Shown: piece by piece, positions 16,476 through 28,292 of the stretch
Layout: each line of letters opens with the position of its first letter
Position numbering within the stretch: the stretch's first letter is position 1
Assembly (NCBI GenBank): GCA_018266775.1
Contig: JAFDZS010000008.1
Span: 310,001 to 374,000, forward strand
Source: Bacteroidota bacterium
GTDB lineage: Bacteria; Bacteroidota; Bacteroidia; Chitinophagales; Chitinophagaceae
Direction of reading: 5' to 3'
DNA length: 64,000 nucleotides
Program-made: the position numbers and the translations under genes
The notes under the pieces: model-generated
Seen by the model: the letters and a program-made list of their open reading frames with translations, nothing else
Database searches by the model: none
Told to the model about the DNA's origin: nothing

Positions 16476-19400
16476 CTATCTTTGACTCCATTTAGCATCA
16501 AACATCCCTTTTTTATTCCAAATATAATCTATCCATTGATCGCCATATGGTGCGATTTTGAGAGCTATTTCTTCAAGTCTTTTCGCACTACTACGATTAT
16601 TATAATTATCACTCCCATCATGATTTTTCATAACCTCCCCCATTCCTGCAAAAAAGAACTGCCAACCCTCTGGTACACCAGCATAAATACCGGTATATCC
16701 TGCATTATAATTTCCAAAATCTGCAGCATCGTGAAATAGAGTAAAGCTCGCTTGAAACTGGGTTTTAAAAGCTTTATCTTTATCAAAAGTAAAAGCTATT
16801 CCAAAAATAGTACTGCCAAACAAAGAGCCTTCCCCTCGATTTTTATAATCCCACTTTGAATAAGTAAAAACTGTTGCTGCCCATGTTATTATTCGGTCAG
16901 ATTCAAGTAATTTGCCCCCGATTTCTTGAGCTTCTTTCTTGTTGTCTGACAATATATTGTCAATTATCACCCTTGTATCAAGTACCCCGCCAAGTACGCC
17001 TAATCGTGTTGCTTTATTATCTTGTAACATAGTGACATTGTAGTCATCTTTTCCATTTTGTATAATATTTCCTCTATCATCACAAACATATCCACTAACA
17101 CTAATTTCAGTATAGCTTGCTTCAGTTCCTTCTTTAGCAATTCCTGTTATTATATTAGTTTCTTCTCCGGTAGTTGTACTTCTAACCCTAACAAAATTCA
17201 CCATCTGATCTCCATCGTCATTACTGTCCTCTCCTTCCATTCCATCAGGATCAATATATCTTATAGGATTATTGTAGGCATAATTATAGGGACTCCATCT
17301 TCTGCTCTTATCCGCTAACGGATCTATCGAATGCCACATCCCTAACTGCACATCTAACAATCTTGCTCCGTAATCATAAGCTTCCAATCCATTCCCATCA
17401 CTAAGCTCTTTACTTTGTGATTCCTTTCCATTATATTGGTATTTGTTATCTATTCTGTTAACAGCTTTACTGCAAATACCTTCCATACGCAAGCCGAAAG
17501 GATAATAATGTGTTTCTTCCATTATCGGTCCTTTATTGTGGGTAACTTGCAAATTATCAAAGAAAACATCAATATTTGTTGCCTCATTGCTAGTATAAAT
17601 ATACAAATACCCACTTTTAGCAACTGTTAATGTTTGTACGTGTATTTTGGTAGTACCACTTGCACCTACTTGGTCGAACCCGCTGTAGCCACTCGCAATA
17701 ATATTACCAGATGCATCTTTAGCTACCCTGAACTGTTCATCCAATAGTACCCAGTTAAGATATGCTTTAGGGGCTGATCCACCATTAGTTTGGCTACTCA
17801 TAAAATTACTTAATCCTGAGTTTAAACCACTACTGGTGCTTTGTAAGTCTGAATAACTTGCTTTGCCGCCGCTATTGTTTGCTACTCCTGAACTTAATAA
17901 ATTAAACAAATCGGCTAATACATTTACAGGATCGTTAGAAGGTGAATTTGTGCTGTTCCAGCCACTGGCAACGCGTACATTGTAGCTATCCCCTGCCATT
18001 ACTTTTAAAATAATATTTGGGCCTATCTTTTGAGTTCCAGTGGTATTTTTTATAGTTGCAACTTGTGCATTAGTAGGAAATAATGGGTCGCTAAACCAGG
18101 AGGGTTTAGCAGTTTGTGTATTAGTAAGATTGCCATAATAAGTACTTTCAGTATTAATAGTCGCAGTCTCCATTGTGGCTGGAGGATATTGATCAACTTG
18201 CTGCTCTTCAGTTAAGACCATTCGCACATTACTCAAATGGTCTTTCAACATATAATCATATTGAAGGCTAGCTACTGTAGTACCGGTAGAAGGTATGAAT
18301 CGAATACGGCCCTCTTCATGTATGATAAACTGTAATTGGTCTGGATGGTCATCCGGATCAGGGCTTCCTCCCTGGTTAGTAGATTTACTTTCATACACAA
18401 ACCCATTAATATAGGTAGTAGTAATATTCCTGTTTACACCGACCCCGGCACTTTCCTGAACTATTTTCTGCAGTTTATTACCTGCTGCATCATATACATA
18501 ACTTATCGATCTGCCAGTACCATATTGAGGCCAGCCAGGAGGAACCTGGAAGGTTATATCTTGTGGCAGATTCAAATAGTTATAGGTAATAGAATTAATA
18601 GCCTTATTGTTGTCTAAGTTTAGATTACCATTATCATCGTAACTGTAGTCAGTTATGGCATTAAATTGTGATGGGCTGCTATTTGGCGTTAAAGTTGCCT
18701 TAGTAGTGCTTTGGGGATGTAACAGTCCCGTTTTAAAATCACCAAGGGTACCATAAGGATCGTTATTAAAGTCCGTGACACTTTTTAGTCTGTTACTACC
18801 AGCTACATAGGTATATTTAAGGTTATCAATCTGTACACTTGTGTTAACTTTTAAGCCATATTGCTGCATTTGCAAAATATTTCCGTTGTCATCATAAGCT
18901 TTAGTTGGGTCTAAAGAAATACCATCAGATAACATTGTACCGTCACCCATCTTCACATTAAAGTTCACACCGGCAGACTGATTGAATACACTTCCTGTAT
19001 ATTGAGTAAAGTCAGCCTTCATTAAGCGGTTGACCGCGTCATATCCAAAATCGTATTTCCGTTTTTCGCCATCACCCTTGCTCTTCCATACCATGCCTTC
19101 TATATTGCCATTATACTGTGGGTTATTATACGTTTGGTTACCGATTATGTTGTTATTGACCTTGTCGTAGCCTAAATCAAAACCAAAATAATTGCTGTTG
19201 TTATTATCCTTTGCATATTCCCGATTGGCTCCTAATAGCCAACCCCGGATATTGTAATCATAATTAAGTGTTTCCAAACCAGCATTGCTGTTATAAGCAG
19301 GGGCCAGCTTTTTAGTTTTTATTTGTCCCAATGCATTGTATTCATTTTGTACAGTGGTCTTGTAAGCGGGCATAGCATTACTGTTTACCAAAGTATTGCT

Positions 19401-21101
19401 TACTTTTTTTTCTGTTTTAACCAATCTTCCCAAATTATCATAGGTCAACTGGCTTACTACAACGGTGGTTTGAGCATTAGTACCCGCTTTTTCCTGTTTT
19501 TGTACACTTACCAATGGTTGTCCCGCCCAGGTATACTGTGTTGTATTAATATCTGTTCCACCTGTGATATTAGTACTTTGGGTTTGTATTACACGGCCTT
19601 TAGCATCATAAAAAATAACCGTGTACAGATAGTTATTAGTGCCCAGTATTTTTGTTCGACTACCCGTAGCCATATCATTTAGTACGGTTGATTGTGTATT
19701 AGCTTGCGGATAGGGCCATTCAGAATTTGAAGCTGGTTGAAAATAAGTATCGTAGGTTGTGGCATACGTTGAAGGCAATGGGTTGCCATAGGTACCGAGC
19801 CATGTATAGTCATCATAAAAAACATGTGTTAATTCTTCATTTGTGTATGAACTCACATTAGGATAAGCCGTGCTGTTGTAAGCGGCATTTAAATGAGCTG
19901 TGTGATTATTGTAATTGGTTGGGTCTGTTATCAATCCTGTACTTTGCGGCCTATTCAGATTGTCATAAATTGTATATAACCACTTTTGCTGGCTGCTGCT
20001 GCGCATATTGGCATCCTGTGTCATTACGAGCCGGTCTAATGCATCATAAACCATCCATACTTCACCAGCTCCAGGCACTTTTTTGGTTATCGTGCGGTTG
20101 CGTTGATCATATTCATAACGGAAACACTGGTCATCCAGTAATGCTTGTGTTAATGACCATGTTGATAATATAGCTTTTACACCTTCAGGTTGTATTACAC
20201 AACGCAGATTACCCAAATCATCATAAATGTAATAGGTACTTAACCATCCGGTATAATCCTTACCTGACCCATCGTCTGCTGTTGCGGTCAATTGCACTTT
20301 CCTTAAAATGGTTTTACCTGCTTTATCCTTAAATTCTATTACTTGTTTTTTATGTTCATCAGTAGTAATAGTTTTATACAATTCACCAGCAGAGTATACC
20401 GCCGAACTTGCATAAGTTCCAAACACACCAATAGTGCTGTTGTCTGTAACTGTCCATATACGCACAGCATCATTGGTGGTATTAACGGTATATTGTATTT
20501 GCACATTCCTTTGCTGTGCCGGAGCGTTGCCTTCACTGCCCGCCCAGCTAATGCCTGGGGCATACGCATCGGTTATTCTATTCAAAGGAGAGGGTTCAAA
20601 ATTTGTTTTGCTGTAAAAGTAGTTTTCTCCCTGGTTATACACAGGAGAGGCGGTGTTGGTACTGCTGTAAAATGCAGGTTGCTCGTTAAAAGGAGAAAGT
20701 CTAAAATTGCCGTCAGTTGCTGTTGACTTATAAGGCAACCATTTATATTGCTCTCTGCCAAAAGGATCATATTCCACCGGGCTTACCATATCCGTGGCAT
20801 TAACAGAAGATAATGGGTTATTAGGGTCAGTTACTAACGACCCCATTTTAATAACCGTTTGCAGTGGCCGGCCTAACCCGTCGATATATTGCGTAGTCTG
20901 TTTTACATCTTTTAGTGGTCTTGCCATTAGGTTGTTAGGATTAAGCTCAGGGGCGGTAACATCCCAAGTACGTACATAGCTCACCGGAGTGACAGATGTA
21001 TAGTTATTGCCAGTATGTTGTGCTACTAGTTGTATACTGCTTAATAAAAACACAAATCCCGCTAAAGATATTTTAATACTATGATTGCTTCCTTTTCTCA
21101 T
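16476..21101 (-). CDS. Secreted Rhs-repeat toxin, DUF6443 N-terminus
   Basis: This 1541-aa protein has a signal peptide ending near residue 28 (IQLVAQ), then a DUF6443-like segment ([20 protein letters not shown]). YD/Rhs repeats follow ([21 protein letters not shown]), then the Rhs core near 1255-1285 ([20 protein letters not shown], ending IDPDGMEGE). The C-terminal tip contains [10 protein letters not shown], then [15 protein letters not shown], then [11 protein letters not shown]. This order of WDYK, D-x-GNY and GD resembles polymorphic toxin type 44. The core would encapsulate the tip and release it during contact with rivals. The 110-aa lipoprotein downstream is the likely immunity. The toxin class is a motif-level assignment. 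Confidence 0.8.
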   Translation of the reverse strand: MRKGSNHSIKISLAGFVFLLSSIQLVAQHTGNNYTSVTPVSYVRTWDVTAPELNPNNLMARPLKDVKQTTQYIDGLGRPLQTVIKMGSLVTDPNNPLSSVNATDMVSPVEYDPFGREQYKWLPYKSTATDGNFRLSPFNEQPAFYSSTNTASPVYNQGENYFYSKTNFEPSPLNRITDAYAPGISWAGSEGNAPAQQRNVQIQYTVNTTNDAVRIWTVTDNSTIGVFGTYASSAVYSAGELYKTITTDEHKKQVIEFKDKAGKTILRKVQLTATADDGSGKDYTGWLSTYYIYDDLGNLRCVIQPEGVKAILSTWSLTQALLDDQCFRYEYDQRNRTITKKVPGAGEVWMVYDALDRLVMTQDANMRSSSQQKWLYTIYDNLNRPQSTGLITDPTNYNNHTAHLNAAYNSTAYPNVSSYTNEELTHVFYDDYTWLGTYGNPLPSTYATTYDTYFQPASNSEWPYPQANTQSTVLNDMATGSRTKILGTNNYLYTVIFYDAKGRVIQTQSTNITGGTDINTTQYTWAGQPLVSVQKQEKAGTNAQTTVVVSQLTYDNLGRLVKTEKKVSNTLVNSNAMPAYKTTVQNEYNALGQIKTKKLAPAYNSNAGLETLNYDYNIRGWLLGANREYAKDNNNSNYFGFDLGYDKVNNNIIGNQTYNNPQYNGNIEGMVWKSKGDGEKRKYDFGYDAVNRLMKADFTQYTGSVFNQSAGVNFNVKMGDGTMLSDGISLDPTKAYDDNGNILQMQQYGLKVNTSVQIDNLKYTYVAGSNRLKSVTDFNNDPYGTLGDFKTGLLHPQSTTKATLTPNSSPSQFNAITDYSYDDNGNLNLDNNKAINSITYNYLNLPQDITFQVPPGWPQYGTGRSISYVYDAAGNKLQKIVQESAGVGVNRNITTTYINGFVYESKSTNQGGSPDPDDHPDQLQFIIHEEGRIRFIPSTGTTVASLQYDYMLKDHLSNVRMVLTEEQQVDQYPPATMETATINTESTYYGNLTNTQTAKPSWFSDPLFPTNAQVATIKNTTGTQKIGPNIILKVMAGDSYNVRVASGWNSTNSPSNDPVNVLADLFNLLSSGVANNSGGKASYSDLQSTSSGLNSGLSNFMSSQTNGGSAPKAYLNWVLLDEQFRVAKDASGNIIASGYSGFDQVGASGTTKIHVQTLTVAKSGYLYIYTSNEATNIDVFFDNLQVTHNKGPIMEETHYYPFGLRMEGICSKAVNRIDNKYQYNGKESQSKELSDGNGLEAYDYGARLLDVQLGMWHSIDPLADKSRRWSPYNYAYNNPIRYIDPDGMEGEDSNDDGDQMVNFVRVRSTTTGEETNIITGIAKEGTEASYTEISVSGYVCDDRGNIIQNGKDDYNVTMLQDNKATRLGVLGGVLDTRVIIDNILSDNKKEAQEIGGKLLESDRIITWAATVFTYSKWDYKNRGEGSLFGSTIFGIAFTFDKDKAFKTQFQASFTLFHDAADFGNYNAGYTGIYAGVPEGWQFFFAGMGEVMKNHDGSDNYNNRSSAKRLEEIALKIAPYGDQWIDYIWNKKGMFDAKWSQR

Positions 21102-21173
21102 TGGTGAAAAGTTTTGAGTTTTTTTATTGTAATTCTTTTAGTTTTCTTTTCATGAAAAACATTTCTTATTACG

Positions 21174-21719
21174 TTACTGACTTTGTAACAAGTCATTCAT
21201 TATTGTTCCGCCAAGTTTGATAGGCGCCCCAAGTACGCTTGTTAATGTACCATCGGGCCATAAAATAAATTTATTACCTGCACCACTTACATCCAGGTCA
21301 AAAGTGCCATTCTTGTTTTTATCAGTAAGCCACTGAAATAAGGGGTGCTGCTGACTGCCGGATGTTTTACGTGTATATAAACCGTCAGTTATAATGACTG
21401 CCGTACCGAGGATGCTCCGGTACCATTGCATTAAAGTATTTTTATTCGCTGGCGTATAACCGTCTTCATACGCTGGTACAGCGATAATTGTCAGCGAACT
21501 GCTGTATACTGTCCGTATCGAATCAAGTGAATGCAGCAAGGAATCGTTGGGAGCATTTTGCTGCGTGGGTAAAGTAATCACTATTATTTTTTTACCTGCT
21601 AAAGTTGACAAAGGTTGAGTACCTCCTTCTATAGTGGGTACCGAATACGTATAGACGGTTTGCCCAATTGCTTTGCCGATAAGAAAAAAACAGCTGAGAA
21701 TTAATATGGTTTTTGACAT
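21174..21719 (-). CDS. Secreted thioredoxin/GPx-fold-like protein
   Basis: I start at MSKTILILSCFF (21717-21719), which gives a clean signal peptide ending near AIGQ and no overlap with the preceding gene. The longer start at 21743 overlaps that gene by 11 bp. The mature protein follows a glutathione-peroxidase-like thioredoxin fold: PLSTLAGKKIIVITLPTQQN, then TIIAVPAYEDG, then HPLFQWLTDKNKNG and NKFILWPDG. No redox cysteine is present at the usual place, so peroxidase activity is unlikely. It sits between two Rhs genes in one operon and may help secretion or folding of Rhs proteins. That is a guess from context. Confidence 0.55.
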   Translation of the reverse strand: MSKTILILSCFFLIGKAIGQTVYTYSVPTIEGGTQPLSTLAGKKIIVITLPTQQNAPNDSLLHSLDSIRTVYSSSLTIIAVPAYEDGYTPANKNTLMQWYRSILGTAVIITDGLYTRKTSGSQQHPLFQWLTDKNKNGTFDLDVSGAGNKFILWPDGTLTSVLGAPIKLGGTIMNDLLQSQ

Positions 21720-21732
21720 TTTATTTAGTTTA

Positions 21733-24700
21733 CTATTGAGCAAAATCGATTTTTATGGACAAGCATCCTGTTGATGAAATTGGCACAGAATAAAATATGG
21801 CAGAGGTTCCGGATTGGGACTTTTTACCACAGCCCGAATAAAATGTGGCATAAACAGGTGTTCCGGTTACTCTTGAAATAGTGAGGGTATAAGTGCCTTC
21901 TGGTATTGACCCCAATGACTGCAGGCCCGTGGTGGCAGGTACTGGCAGATTATAAGTCACCCCTGTAGTATTATTATAATAACTTGCCACATACCCTGTA
22001 GCGGCAGGCAGGTTGGTGGAAGTAAGTGCAATACAGTTGGTCACAGGACAGATGCCGGGGTTATATCCTGCCAGTATCCATTGCGGAGGATAATTGGTAC
22101 ACCAGTTGACATCTATCTGCTTTTGCTCCTGGTAGCCAGTGTAACCACCGCAGGCACCCACCTGGCAACGGAACTCTATCGTATTTTGCCAGATTGGTAC
22201 GGGATTAGCAGGACAAGAGATTGTACAATTCTCTGGTTGACCAGCATAGTTATAGCAGATCTTTTTAATAATGTTATTGTCTTTGTCCCTTATTATTATC
22301 AATCTGCCAAAGGCATCGTATTCATAGTAAATGGTTTTACCTGTAGGGTCGGTTTCACTGGTAATACCTACCAAAGGCTTATAAGTATAAGTGCTAACCA
22401 ATGCTCTTGGAATATTTCTCAGGTTATTTAGATGATTTCGGAGTGTTGCATCATCTGCAGGGTTATCAAGTATGCTTTGCGTAATATACGTTTGGGCAAT
22501 AGCATAAGTAGTGTTTACAATTTTAGCTACCGGATTTTTTTGATCATATCCCCAAAGGTAAGCTGTAACTATACCTGTTTTATCTGTAATTTGTAATACA
22601 TTCCCTTTATTATCGTAATTGTCAATCGTTCCCTCAGAAACAAGTGTATTACCAAGTATAGATTTTTGAATGCTGGACGGTGCTATGATAGTATTGCTTT
22701 GAAAGAATGAGTAATTCTTCTTAGATCTGTTCAGTTCCTTATTCAATGTTGTATTTTCGGTATATTCTTCTATTACCGGTGAAATAATATTTCTGTTTAT
22801 CATTTCCTGGTAAACAGGTATAGTTGGGTAATTAAAGGGGTACTTATACGTAGTTTTGACTGTTTGGTTTTTACTGTCAGTTGTTTCATTATATGTCGTG
22901 AAATGATAGTTGGGATCATAGTCCATATTCGTTTGAGTGGTAATTGTTCCATTGGGCGTATATTCTTCAACTGTTGTACTGTATAGTTTTTGGCTGGAAC
23001 TTTTATATTTACGGAAACCATATCCGTAAACACTGCAGCTGTTATCGTGATAGTTTTTAGCCGCATTGAAGTTGTCTACTATCGTGGTTCCGGGAGCCTG
23101 TCTCGCCCACACAACATTTGTATGAAGATATGTGGGCATATCCCAGGCTTCATCTTTGTCAAGTGACCCGTAGTTGTAGGTCTCTTTTCTGGTTGGTTCA
23201 AAATTTCCGCTCGAATACTTAAAGATGGTCTTGCTTGTCATCACCGGCCTTAGACAGGCATTTTGTGGGTCTGAATATTTCCTGGGGTAAAAAATAGGAT
23301 TATCATAATCGTGTACAATAAAATCATTCAGTTGCTCATCGTCACCCCAGTTGTAAACAGTTTGCGTTTTTTGTCTCGAGTTTCCATTCTCATCTAAATA
23401 ATATTCACTTACCGCATTATATTTGATTTGGCTACCTCCCAGGTCAAATCTGATGTAAGGATCAGAAAAGTAATTGCGGGTACGATACCCCATTTGTTCA
23501 TTAAAATACCACGGGAAGCCACCACCAGCATTTGCATCATAGTCCCAAAAATGCATGGTATTACTTTCAGCCACCATCAGATTCTTAAAAGAGATTGAAC
23601 CAGGTCGCAGGTATTCATTTATATTTCCATAACCATCTTCATTGATGCCATATTTATAAATCTTGTGAATTTCATTTCCACCAACTGGCTTTGAGATTAT
23701 TTCACCGACCCTCAACCCCGGCGCATCTCCATAATTGTACATATTGCCTTCGTAAATAAATTCAGTGTTTCCACCTGTAGGATAGGTAATGGTTTTAAGC
23801 ATACCCATCTTTTTACTGTTGGCATCTCCGCCTCTTTGCACATTCTGGAAACCAACATCCTGGTAGCCTCCACCGTTACTAAGGTTGGTTACTGATTCCG
23901 CAGACCTATAAGGCAGCAGATTCTGGACATATCCAGTATAATAACCCCACCAGTCGCGGTTTGCACTGGGGTATTGTCCATTAAGTCCATTGGCCTCATA
24001 GTAGCTAAAACTATATTTCTCATTGATTGTATTCTGATCCTCACCATAAAAAGAGATGCCGTCAAGATAATAGAGTACATCTTCACCGCTGTGCTTGGTA
24101 AGATTAAATGCAATTTTTTTGTACGGGGTAGTTCCTCTATTAATAATCATTTCAGTTACGAAAGTGCTTGTATTGTCATAGTTCAACTGAACAGAGCCTC
24201 CATTAAATTGAACACCTGTCATAACGGGCACTCTTTTCAATATGGGTTGCATAGTTATTTGACCGGGGGGCGATTGATAAAAGTAATAAGTGTAACCCGG
24301 TTCGTTGTTCATAAGGTTACATTCGTAAGGATCTGTAATATTGGGTTGACAATCTTCAATGGTATAATTTACTGAACTATTCCTTTTATTATCCTCAATT
24401 TTCGCGTTTTGGCTGGTAGACTGCGAGGACTGATACGGACTATTGTAGGAAAATGATATCTGGTCTGTTCCATCACTTGAAACAATTTTTGTTAGGTACC
24501 ATGCAGTGGGGATGGGGGCATTATCAAGGTAGGGAGCAATTGGGGTGGTCCACTCTTCACTAACCTCAATTGCATTGACAGTGGAGGCATCCAGTTTTCC
24601 AAAAAAATACTGAATCCCATCAATATCTGTTATTTTGATGTTTTCAATAAAATAACCCCAGTAAAGCTGTTCTTTAGTAATTTCAATCTTAAGGGATTCG

Positions 24701-25338
24701 TAGGGTATCGTCATGGGCACCTTTGTTCCATTCACATTCTTTAGAATAAAATGTCCTTGTTTCCCATTTGGTAGAGCATAACTGAATATATCATACTCAC
24801 TGTCATAAATTGGGGTTGCTGTGCTGCTATTGGGATCCTGATAACCATGTATTTTACCATCGGGGCAGGCGCTATGCAGTACATCAAAAGAAGGGTTATT
24901 AGAAGTGTTGATATAAGGTGTTATATCAAACTGTGTCAACCCATCCCATTCATCCGGCTGGCCTTTCATAGTACGTGTTACCAAACCGCCGCAATTCAAT
25001 GTCCATCGCATACCCAGTGTTCCATTGATTTCATTTGCCATCCTGCCCGATGCATGAAAACTCATAGTAACCGGTAATGAAAGTTTTCTCCCGGTAACGG
25101 TATGCAGGGGTATGGTTATATCGGTTAAGCCAGTGTAAGCTGCCATAGGGTAATCACCATACCTGGTAAATGCCATTGATTGGGGCGACGGACTAATTAC
25201 ATTTGGCAGATTATAATTTGATTGAGCAACTGCTTTGCTGATGCCAACTACTATTGACAAAAGAGCGAATAAACAATAACCAAAACATTTGAATGACTTA
25301 TTGCTTCGCTTTATAAGTAAATGTACCTGAGAAATCAT
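21733..25338 (-). CDS. Secreted Rhs/YD-repeat protein without obvious toxin tip
   Basis: This 1201-aa protein has a signal peptide (residues about 18-39, ending KAVAQ), then SPQSMAFTRYGDYPMAAYTG, a start common to Bacteroidota Rhs-like proteins. Long beta-rich repeats run to a YD block near 1035 (TGKTIYYEYDAFGRLIIIRD). Beyond it is a Cys-rich tail (CPANPVPIWQ, CQVGACGGYTGYQEQ, GICPVTNC) ending in a beta-sandwich-like segment. It lacks the Rhs core ending and any recognised toxin, so it may be a partner or surface protein of the downstream Rhs toxin. It is in the same leftward operon. Confidence 0.7.
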   Translation of the reverse strand: MISQVHLLIKRSNKSFKCFGYCLFALLSIVVGISKAVAQSNYNLPNVISPSPQSMAFTRYGDYPMAAYTGLTDITIPLHTVTGRKLSLPVTMSFHASGRMANEINGTLGMRWTLNCGGLVTRTMKGQPDEWDGLTQFDITPYINTSNNPSFDVLHSACPDGKIHGYQDPNSSTATPIYDSEYDIFSYALPNGKQGHFILKNVNGTKVPMTIPYESLKIEITKEQLYWGYFIENIKITDIDGIQYFFGKLDASTVNAIEVSEEWTTPIAPYLDNAPIPTAWYLTKIVSSDGTDQISFSYNSPYQSSQSTSQNAKIEDNKRNSSVNYTIEDCQPNITDPYECNLMNNEPGYTYYFYQSPPGQITMQPILKRVPVMTGVQFNGGSVQLNYDNTSTFVTEMIINRGTTPYKKIAFNLTKHSGEDVLYYLDGISFYGEDQNTINEKYSFSYYEANGLNGQYPSANRDWWGYYTGYVQNLLPYRSAESVTNLSNGGGYQDVGFQNVQRGGDANSKKMGMLKTITYPTGGNTEFIYEGNMYNYGDAPGLRVGEIISKPVGGNEIHKIYKYGINEDGYGNINEYLRPGSISFKNLMVAESNTMHFWDYDANAGGGFPWYFNEQMGYRTRNYFSDPYIRFDLGGSQIKYNAVSEYYLDENGNSRQKTQTVYNWGDDEQLNDFIVHDYDNPIFYPRKYSDPQNACLRPVMTSKTIFKYSSGNFEPTRKETYNYGSLDKDEAWDMPTYLHTNVVWARQAPGTTIVDNFNAAKNYHDNSCSVYGYGFRKYKSSSQKLYSTTVEEYTPNGTITTQTNMDYDPNYHFTTYNETTDSKNQTVKTTYKYPFNYPTIPVYQEMINRNIISPVIEEYTENTTLNKELNRSKKNYSFFQSNTIIAPSSIQKSILGNTLVSEGTIDNYDNKGNVLQITDKTGIVTAYLWGYDQKNPVAKIVNTTYAIAQTYITQSILDNPADDATLRNHLNNLRNIPRALVSTYTYKPLVGITSETDPTGKTIYYEYDAFGRLIIIRDKDNNIIKKICYNYAGQPENCTISCPANPVPIWQNTIEFRCQVGACGGYTGYQEQKQIDVNWCTNYPPQWILAGYNPGICPVTNCIALTSTNLPAATGYVASYYNNTTGVTYNLPVPATTGLQSLGSIPEGTYTLTISRVTGTPVYATFYSGCGKKSQSGTSAIFYSVPISSTGCLSIKIDFAQ

Positions 25339-25428
25339 TTAAACTATAATTTTATTTTTTGAGATAGAATTTATTTTATTGGCAGTATTACCCACTACCG
25401 TATTTATTTGTTTACTAGTTTTATTGTT

Positions 25429-26895
25429 TTAAAAATTATAACCCACTCGGAACAAAAATTGTGGTGTGACAGGAATATGCCTGTTGGCCAGCATATCATA
25501 CATCAAACTCATTTTGGTTCCTTTTGTAAATTTTGTTTTGATATTTATTTTCTTACTTAATCCGATCAATCCTGACGGTTGCCACTGATTATATTCCTGC
25601 AACTGATTAAGGTTCTTAAATGCTGCATTATAATTCATTTCATAGCCTCCGCTAAGGAAAAATTGTTTCTTTAATTTCCAGTCCACATAACTTCTGAGGC
25701 CGATTCCCTGGTGCGTAATACTGAGGTGATTAAAACTGCCCAAACCCATCTTATAACTGGCACCAATACCCACTATACTTTTGTCATTCAATTTGTATCC
25801 GGCGCTAAGTCCTATATCTGCTGTTGTGGGCAAAAGGCTATTAGTTTTATAGAACTGAAAATTGTTTCCCAGTTCTATCCGTTGCAAAAAGGTCTTTGTC
25901 TTTTGTGAGTTGGGTTTAAAGTCCGGAAGTTCTGTGTCTGAGGAGCCGCCTCCGCTTTTAAGTACTTTATCCTTTAGCGCACTGAGTTGTGATTGGGCAT
26001 CTGCCAGATTCTGGCGAATTTGATCTGCTGCATTGGGACCTCCGGCTGCAATCTGACTTTGTATCAGTGCATTTACACTGGCTCGTGTCTGGAGTCCTGA
26101 AAGATTAGTAGTATTTGCACTTGCTCCGGGCATACGGAACAAGCTTGCAAGCATAGAATTATCTTGGAGAAATTTATTAAATGCAGGTATTCGATTTAAG
26201 ACTCTTAATGCAACCTCTTCTGCTTTCTTCTCGTCAGTAAACAACTGTTTGTAGTTACGGATCGTTTCCAGGTAGTAATAAGAGTCCTTATCTATCCTTT
26301 GTAAATACTTGCTCTTGCCTATATATTGAATACTTTGGCCAATCAGTTGCCTTTTTCGCTCTTTAATAAACTGCTCCATTGCATCAACTTGATCCTGTTG
26401 TTTTTCATATTCACTGACTTTCCTTTTAGCATTGCTCAGAGGCTGGATAATCTTGCTATCCAGTTTATCTTTTTGCTGATCGAGGTAGTGGATGGTATTA
26501 GTTAACTTATCCCTGTATTCATCATATTGCTTACGTTGCTCATTGTATAAAGCCTCGCCCTCTTTATATTTCTCTAAAGCCTTTGCAAAAGTTAGTTGGT
26601 TATTGTTGAACAATCGTTGGGATACTTCCGGATTTACCTGTAACAGCAACGCATGTATCTTTTCTTCCCATTTGGCTAATCGGGTTAAAGTCTTTTCTGT
26701 TTTATTTCTTATGCGACTGGTATACTTATCTACTTTAGCATCTAGTTGCTTAATATATTTTGTTGGAATTTGCTGGAGAGAAGTCAATGCAGAATCAACC
26801 TTAGCTGTCTGCCGCAGCTGAGTATCTCTCTGTGCAGTTGCAGTCTGTACAACACATACAAGCAGTATCCATATAAAGAGCCTGATGGCCTTCAT
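25429..26895 (-). CDS. Coiled-coil and outer-membrane-barrel-like protein
   Basis: I use the ATG at 26893-26895 (MKAIRLFIWILLVCVVQTA), since it starts a normal signal peptide ending TATAQ. The protein is about 488 aa. Residues 30-240 are long charged helices (coiled coil). A short linker of low complexity (SGGGSSDTEL) is followed by a beta-rich C-terminal third with alternating aromatic strands (FLSGGYEMNYNAAF) and the terminal FRVGYNF, as in outer-membrane barrels. It is the first gene of the Rhs operon and is a candidate exporter or surface anchor for the Rhs proteins. Family not recognised. Confidence 0.6.
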   Translation of the reverse strand: MKAIRLFIWILLVCVVQTATAQRDTQLRQTAKVDSALTSLQQIPTKYIKQLDAKVDKYTSRIRNKTEKTLTRLAKWEEKIHALLLQVNPEVSQRLFNNNQLTFAKALEKYKEGEALYNEQRKQYDEYRDKLTNTIHYLDQQKDKLDSKIIQPLSNAKRKVSEYEKQQDQVDAMEQFIKERKRQLIGQSIQYIGKSKYLQRIDKDSYYYLETIRNYKQLFTDEKKAEEVALRVLNRIPAFNKFLQDNSMLASLFRMPGASANTTNLSGLQTRASVNALIQSQIAAGGPNAADQIRQNLADAQSQLSALKDKVLKSGGGSSDTELPDFKPNSQKTKTFLQRIELGNNFQFYKTNSLLPTTADIGLSAGYKLNDKSIVGIGASYKMGLGSFNHLSITHQGIGLRSYVDWKLKKQFFLSGGYEMNYNAAFKNLNQLQEYNQWQPSGLIGLSKKINIKTKFTKGTKMSLMYDMLANRHIPVTPQFLFRVGYNF

Positions 26896-27083
26896 AAAGG
26901 TCGAGGGTTTTATTATAAACAAATCAGTTCATGTAATAGATGACAAATGCCAGCAATTACATAAATTTTATTTCTGGTCCTTTAGTTTCCTTACTTATGC
27001 TTGAACTGTGTGAGAGAATGACTGACGTTTGGTACTTACTTTACGTGTGTGCTAAATCGTGAGTCACGGATCGTTTTCGATGT

Positions 27084-27114
27084 CAAAAGTAAAAGTAAAT
27101 TTTAAATCGTCAAA
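27084..27114 (-). promoter_or_regulatory. Predicted Bacteroidota promoter of the Rhs operon
   Basis: On the minus strand, TTTG at 27114-27111 is followed after 19 bp by TACTTTTG at 27091-27084. This matches the Bacteroidota -33/-7 pattern (TTTG, 19-21 bp, TAnnTTTG). Transcription would begin near 27077 and leave a leader of about 180 nt. Confidence 0.5.
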
Positions 27115-27470
27115 AATTTTTTTGTTAATTCTGAGCATACCCAATATGATTCATGTCATCTATGGTCTCGTTTGTCTGCATCCTAATCTGTTACATTTGC
27201 CATAGTTTGAAAGGGTTTGTTATTATAATTTTCATAAGAATATTGTGTATTTATCCGTATAATAAGTGCTGAGGTACCCTCTTTTTACCAAGAGTTTTTT
27301 ATAACTGTGTTGATTTGGCACATAAGTGTGTACAATGGCAAATGCTAACCAAAATCGACACCCTACATTCAGTCTCACTTTTTGAGCTCAATGTAGAGTG
27401 CCGATAGATTGATTCTTTTCATGCTTGCTTGGTTGTCGTGTGTCAAATGCAGATCGATATCACGTTTTTG
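27115..27470. other. Intergenic region with one hairpin
   Basis: No gene is seen. An imperfect inverted repeat, CGACACCCTACATT (27356-27369) and AATGTAGAGTGCCG (27390-27403), is the only clear structure. It could terminate the leftward lipoprotein gene that ends at 27471. Confidence 0.35.
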
Positions 27471-28214
27471 TTAAAACACTTTCCGTGCCTTCAACTCCTT
27501 TATCTGTGGTTTTAATGACCGGAATTCTTCTGGATTAAAGTGTGCTTCAATTTTTGATAAAATGCCTTCATATTGTTGTTGCAGTGCTTTACCCACAGCA
27601 TTGTATACTCCAGCATCCTGCAGCATTTCTATTTCATTTAAAGGACGGCTATATTTTCCAGAGGTTGCAATGGCAATATTTTCCACATTGGGTATTGAGA
27701 CTGACTTCGACCATATCTTTTGATTGGTGAGTGGTTCAATACCCGTAAGGTTTATTTTACCGATTAAGGACACTTTCCCACTGTAGGTATAGGAAGTCAT
27801 GGAGGGTCCAAGGATGGCATTGTGTGCTACCCAGCTTCCTTCTGCTGCGGTGAACTTAGGATCAATATCAATAATGATAGCCATGTCAGTTACCTTCTGG
27901 TCGTCATAGACCATCTCACCAAATGCCTGGTAGGGGCCTTTGAGGGTAAAGCCTTTGGCAATAATTAATTCTTCAATGTCGGTACCGATGGAATTCTTGA
28001 AGTTTTGAAATACTTCTGCATTGGGTGCGGTAAAGGCACTTCCGTATACCGGGCGGATGCAGGCCAGTACCATTTCTGCTGACCCAGATTTGGCAGTTTG
28101 TTTGGGAGTGTAATCAAAAGAAAAGGTCTGTTTGTTTACCGGGATGGGTTTTGTAGATGAGCATGCGGAGAGCACCAGCACTACAAGGGTGATAATGAAA
28201 TGCTTCTTTGTCAT
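27471..28214 (-). CDS. Lipoprotein, HpaA/NLBH-like
   Basis: This 247-aa protein starts with a signal peptide and lipobox LSACSS. The body contains FTLKGPYQAFGEMVYDDQKVTDM followed by AIIIDIDPKF. That resembles the neuraminyllactose-binding haemagglutinin (HpaA-like) lipoprotein family, which sits in the outer membrane. The C-terminus is helical and charged (KIEAHFNPEEFRSLKPQIKE). It is transcribed divergently from a small XRE regulator across a region holding a perfect 18-bp palindrome, so it is probably controlled by that regulator. Family assignment is by resemblance and needs a profile search. Confidence 0.55.
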   Translation of the reverse strand: MTKKHFIITLVVLVLSACSSTKPIPVNKQTFSFDYTPKQTAKSGSAEMVLACIRPVYGSAFTAPNAEVFQNFKNSIGTDIEELIIAKGFTLKGPYQAFGEMVYDDQKVTDMAIIIDIDPKFTAAEGSWVAHNAILGPSMTSYTYSGKVSLIGKINLTGIEPLTNQKIWSKSVSIPNVENIAIATSGKYSRPLNEIEMLQDAGVYNAVGKALQQQYEGILSKIEAHFNPEEFRSLKPQIKELKARKVF

Positions 28215-28292
28215 AAAGAGATGTTTTGATTAAAAAATGGTGTTGGATATACCAGCTCATCTACATGATCACGTTACTGGTAATACCAAAAT

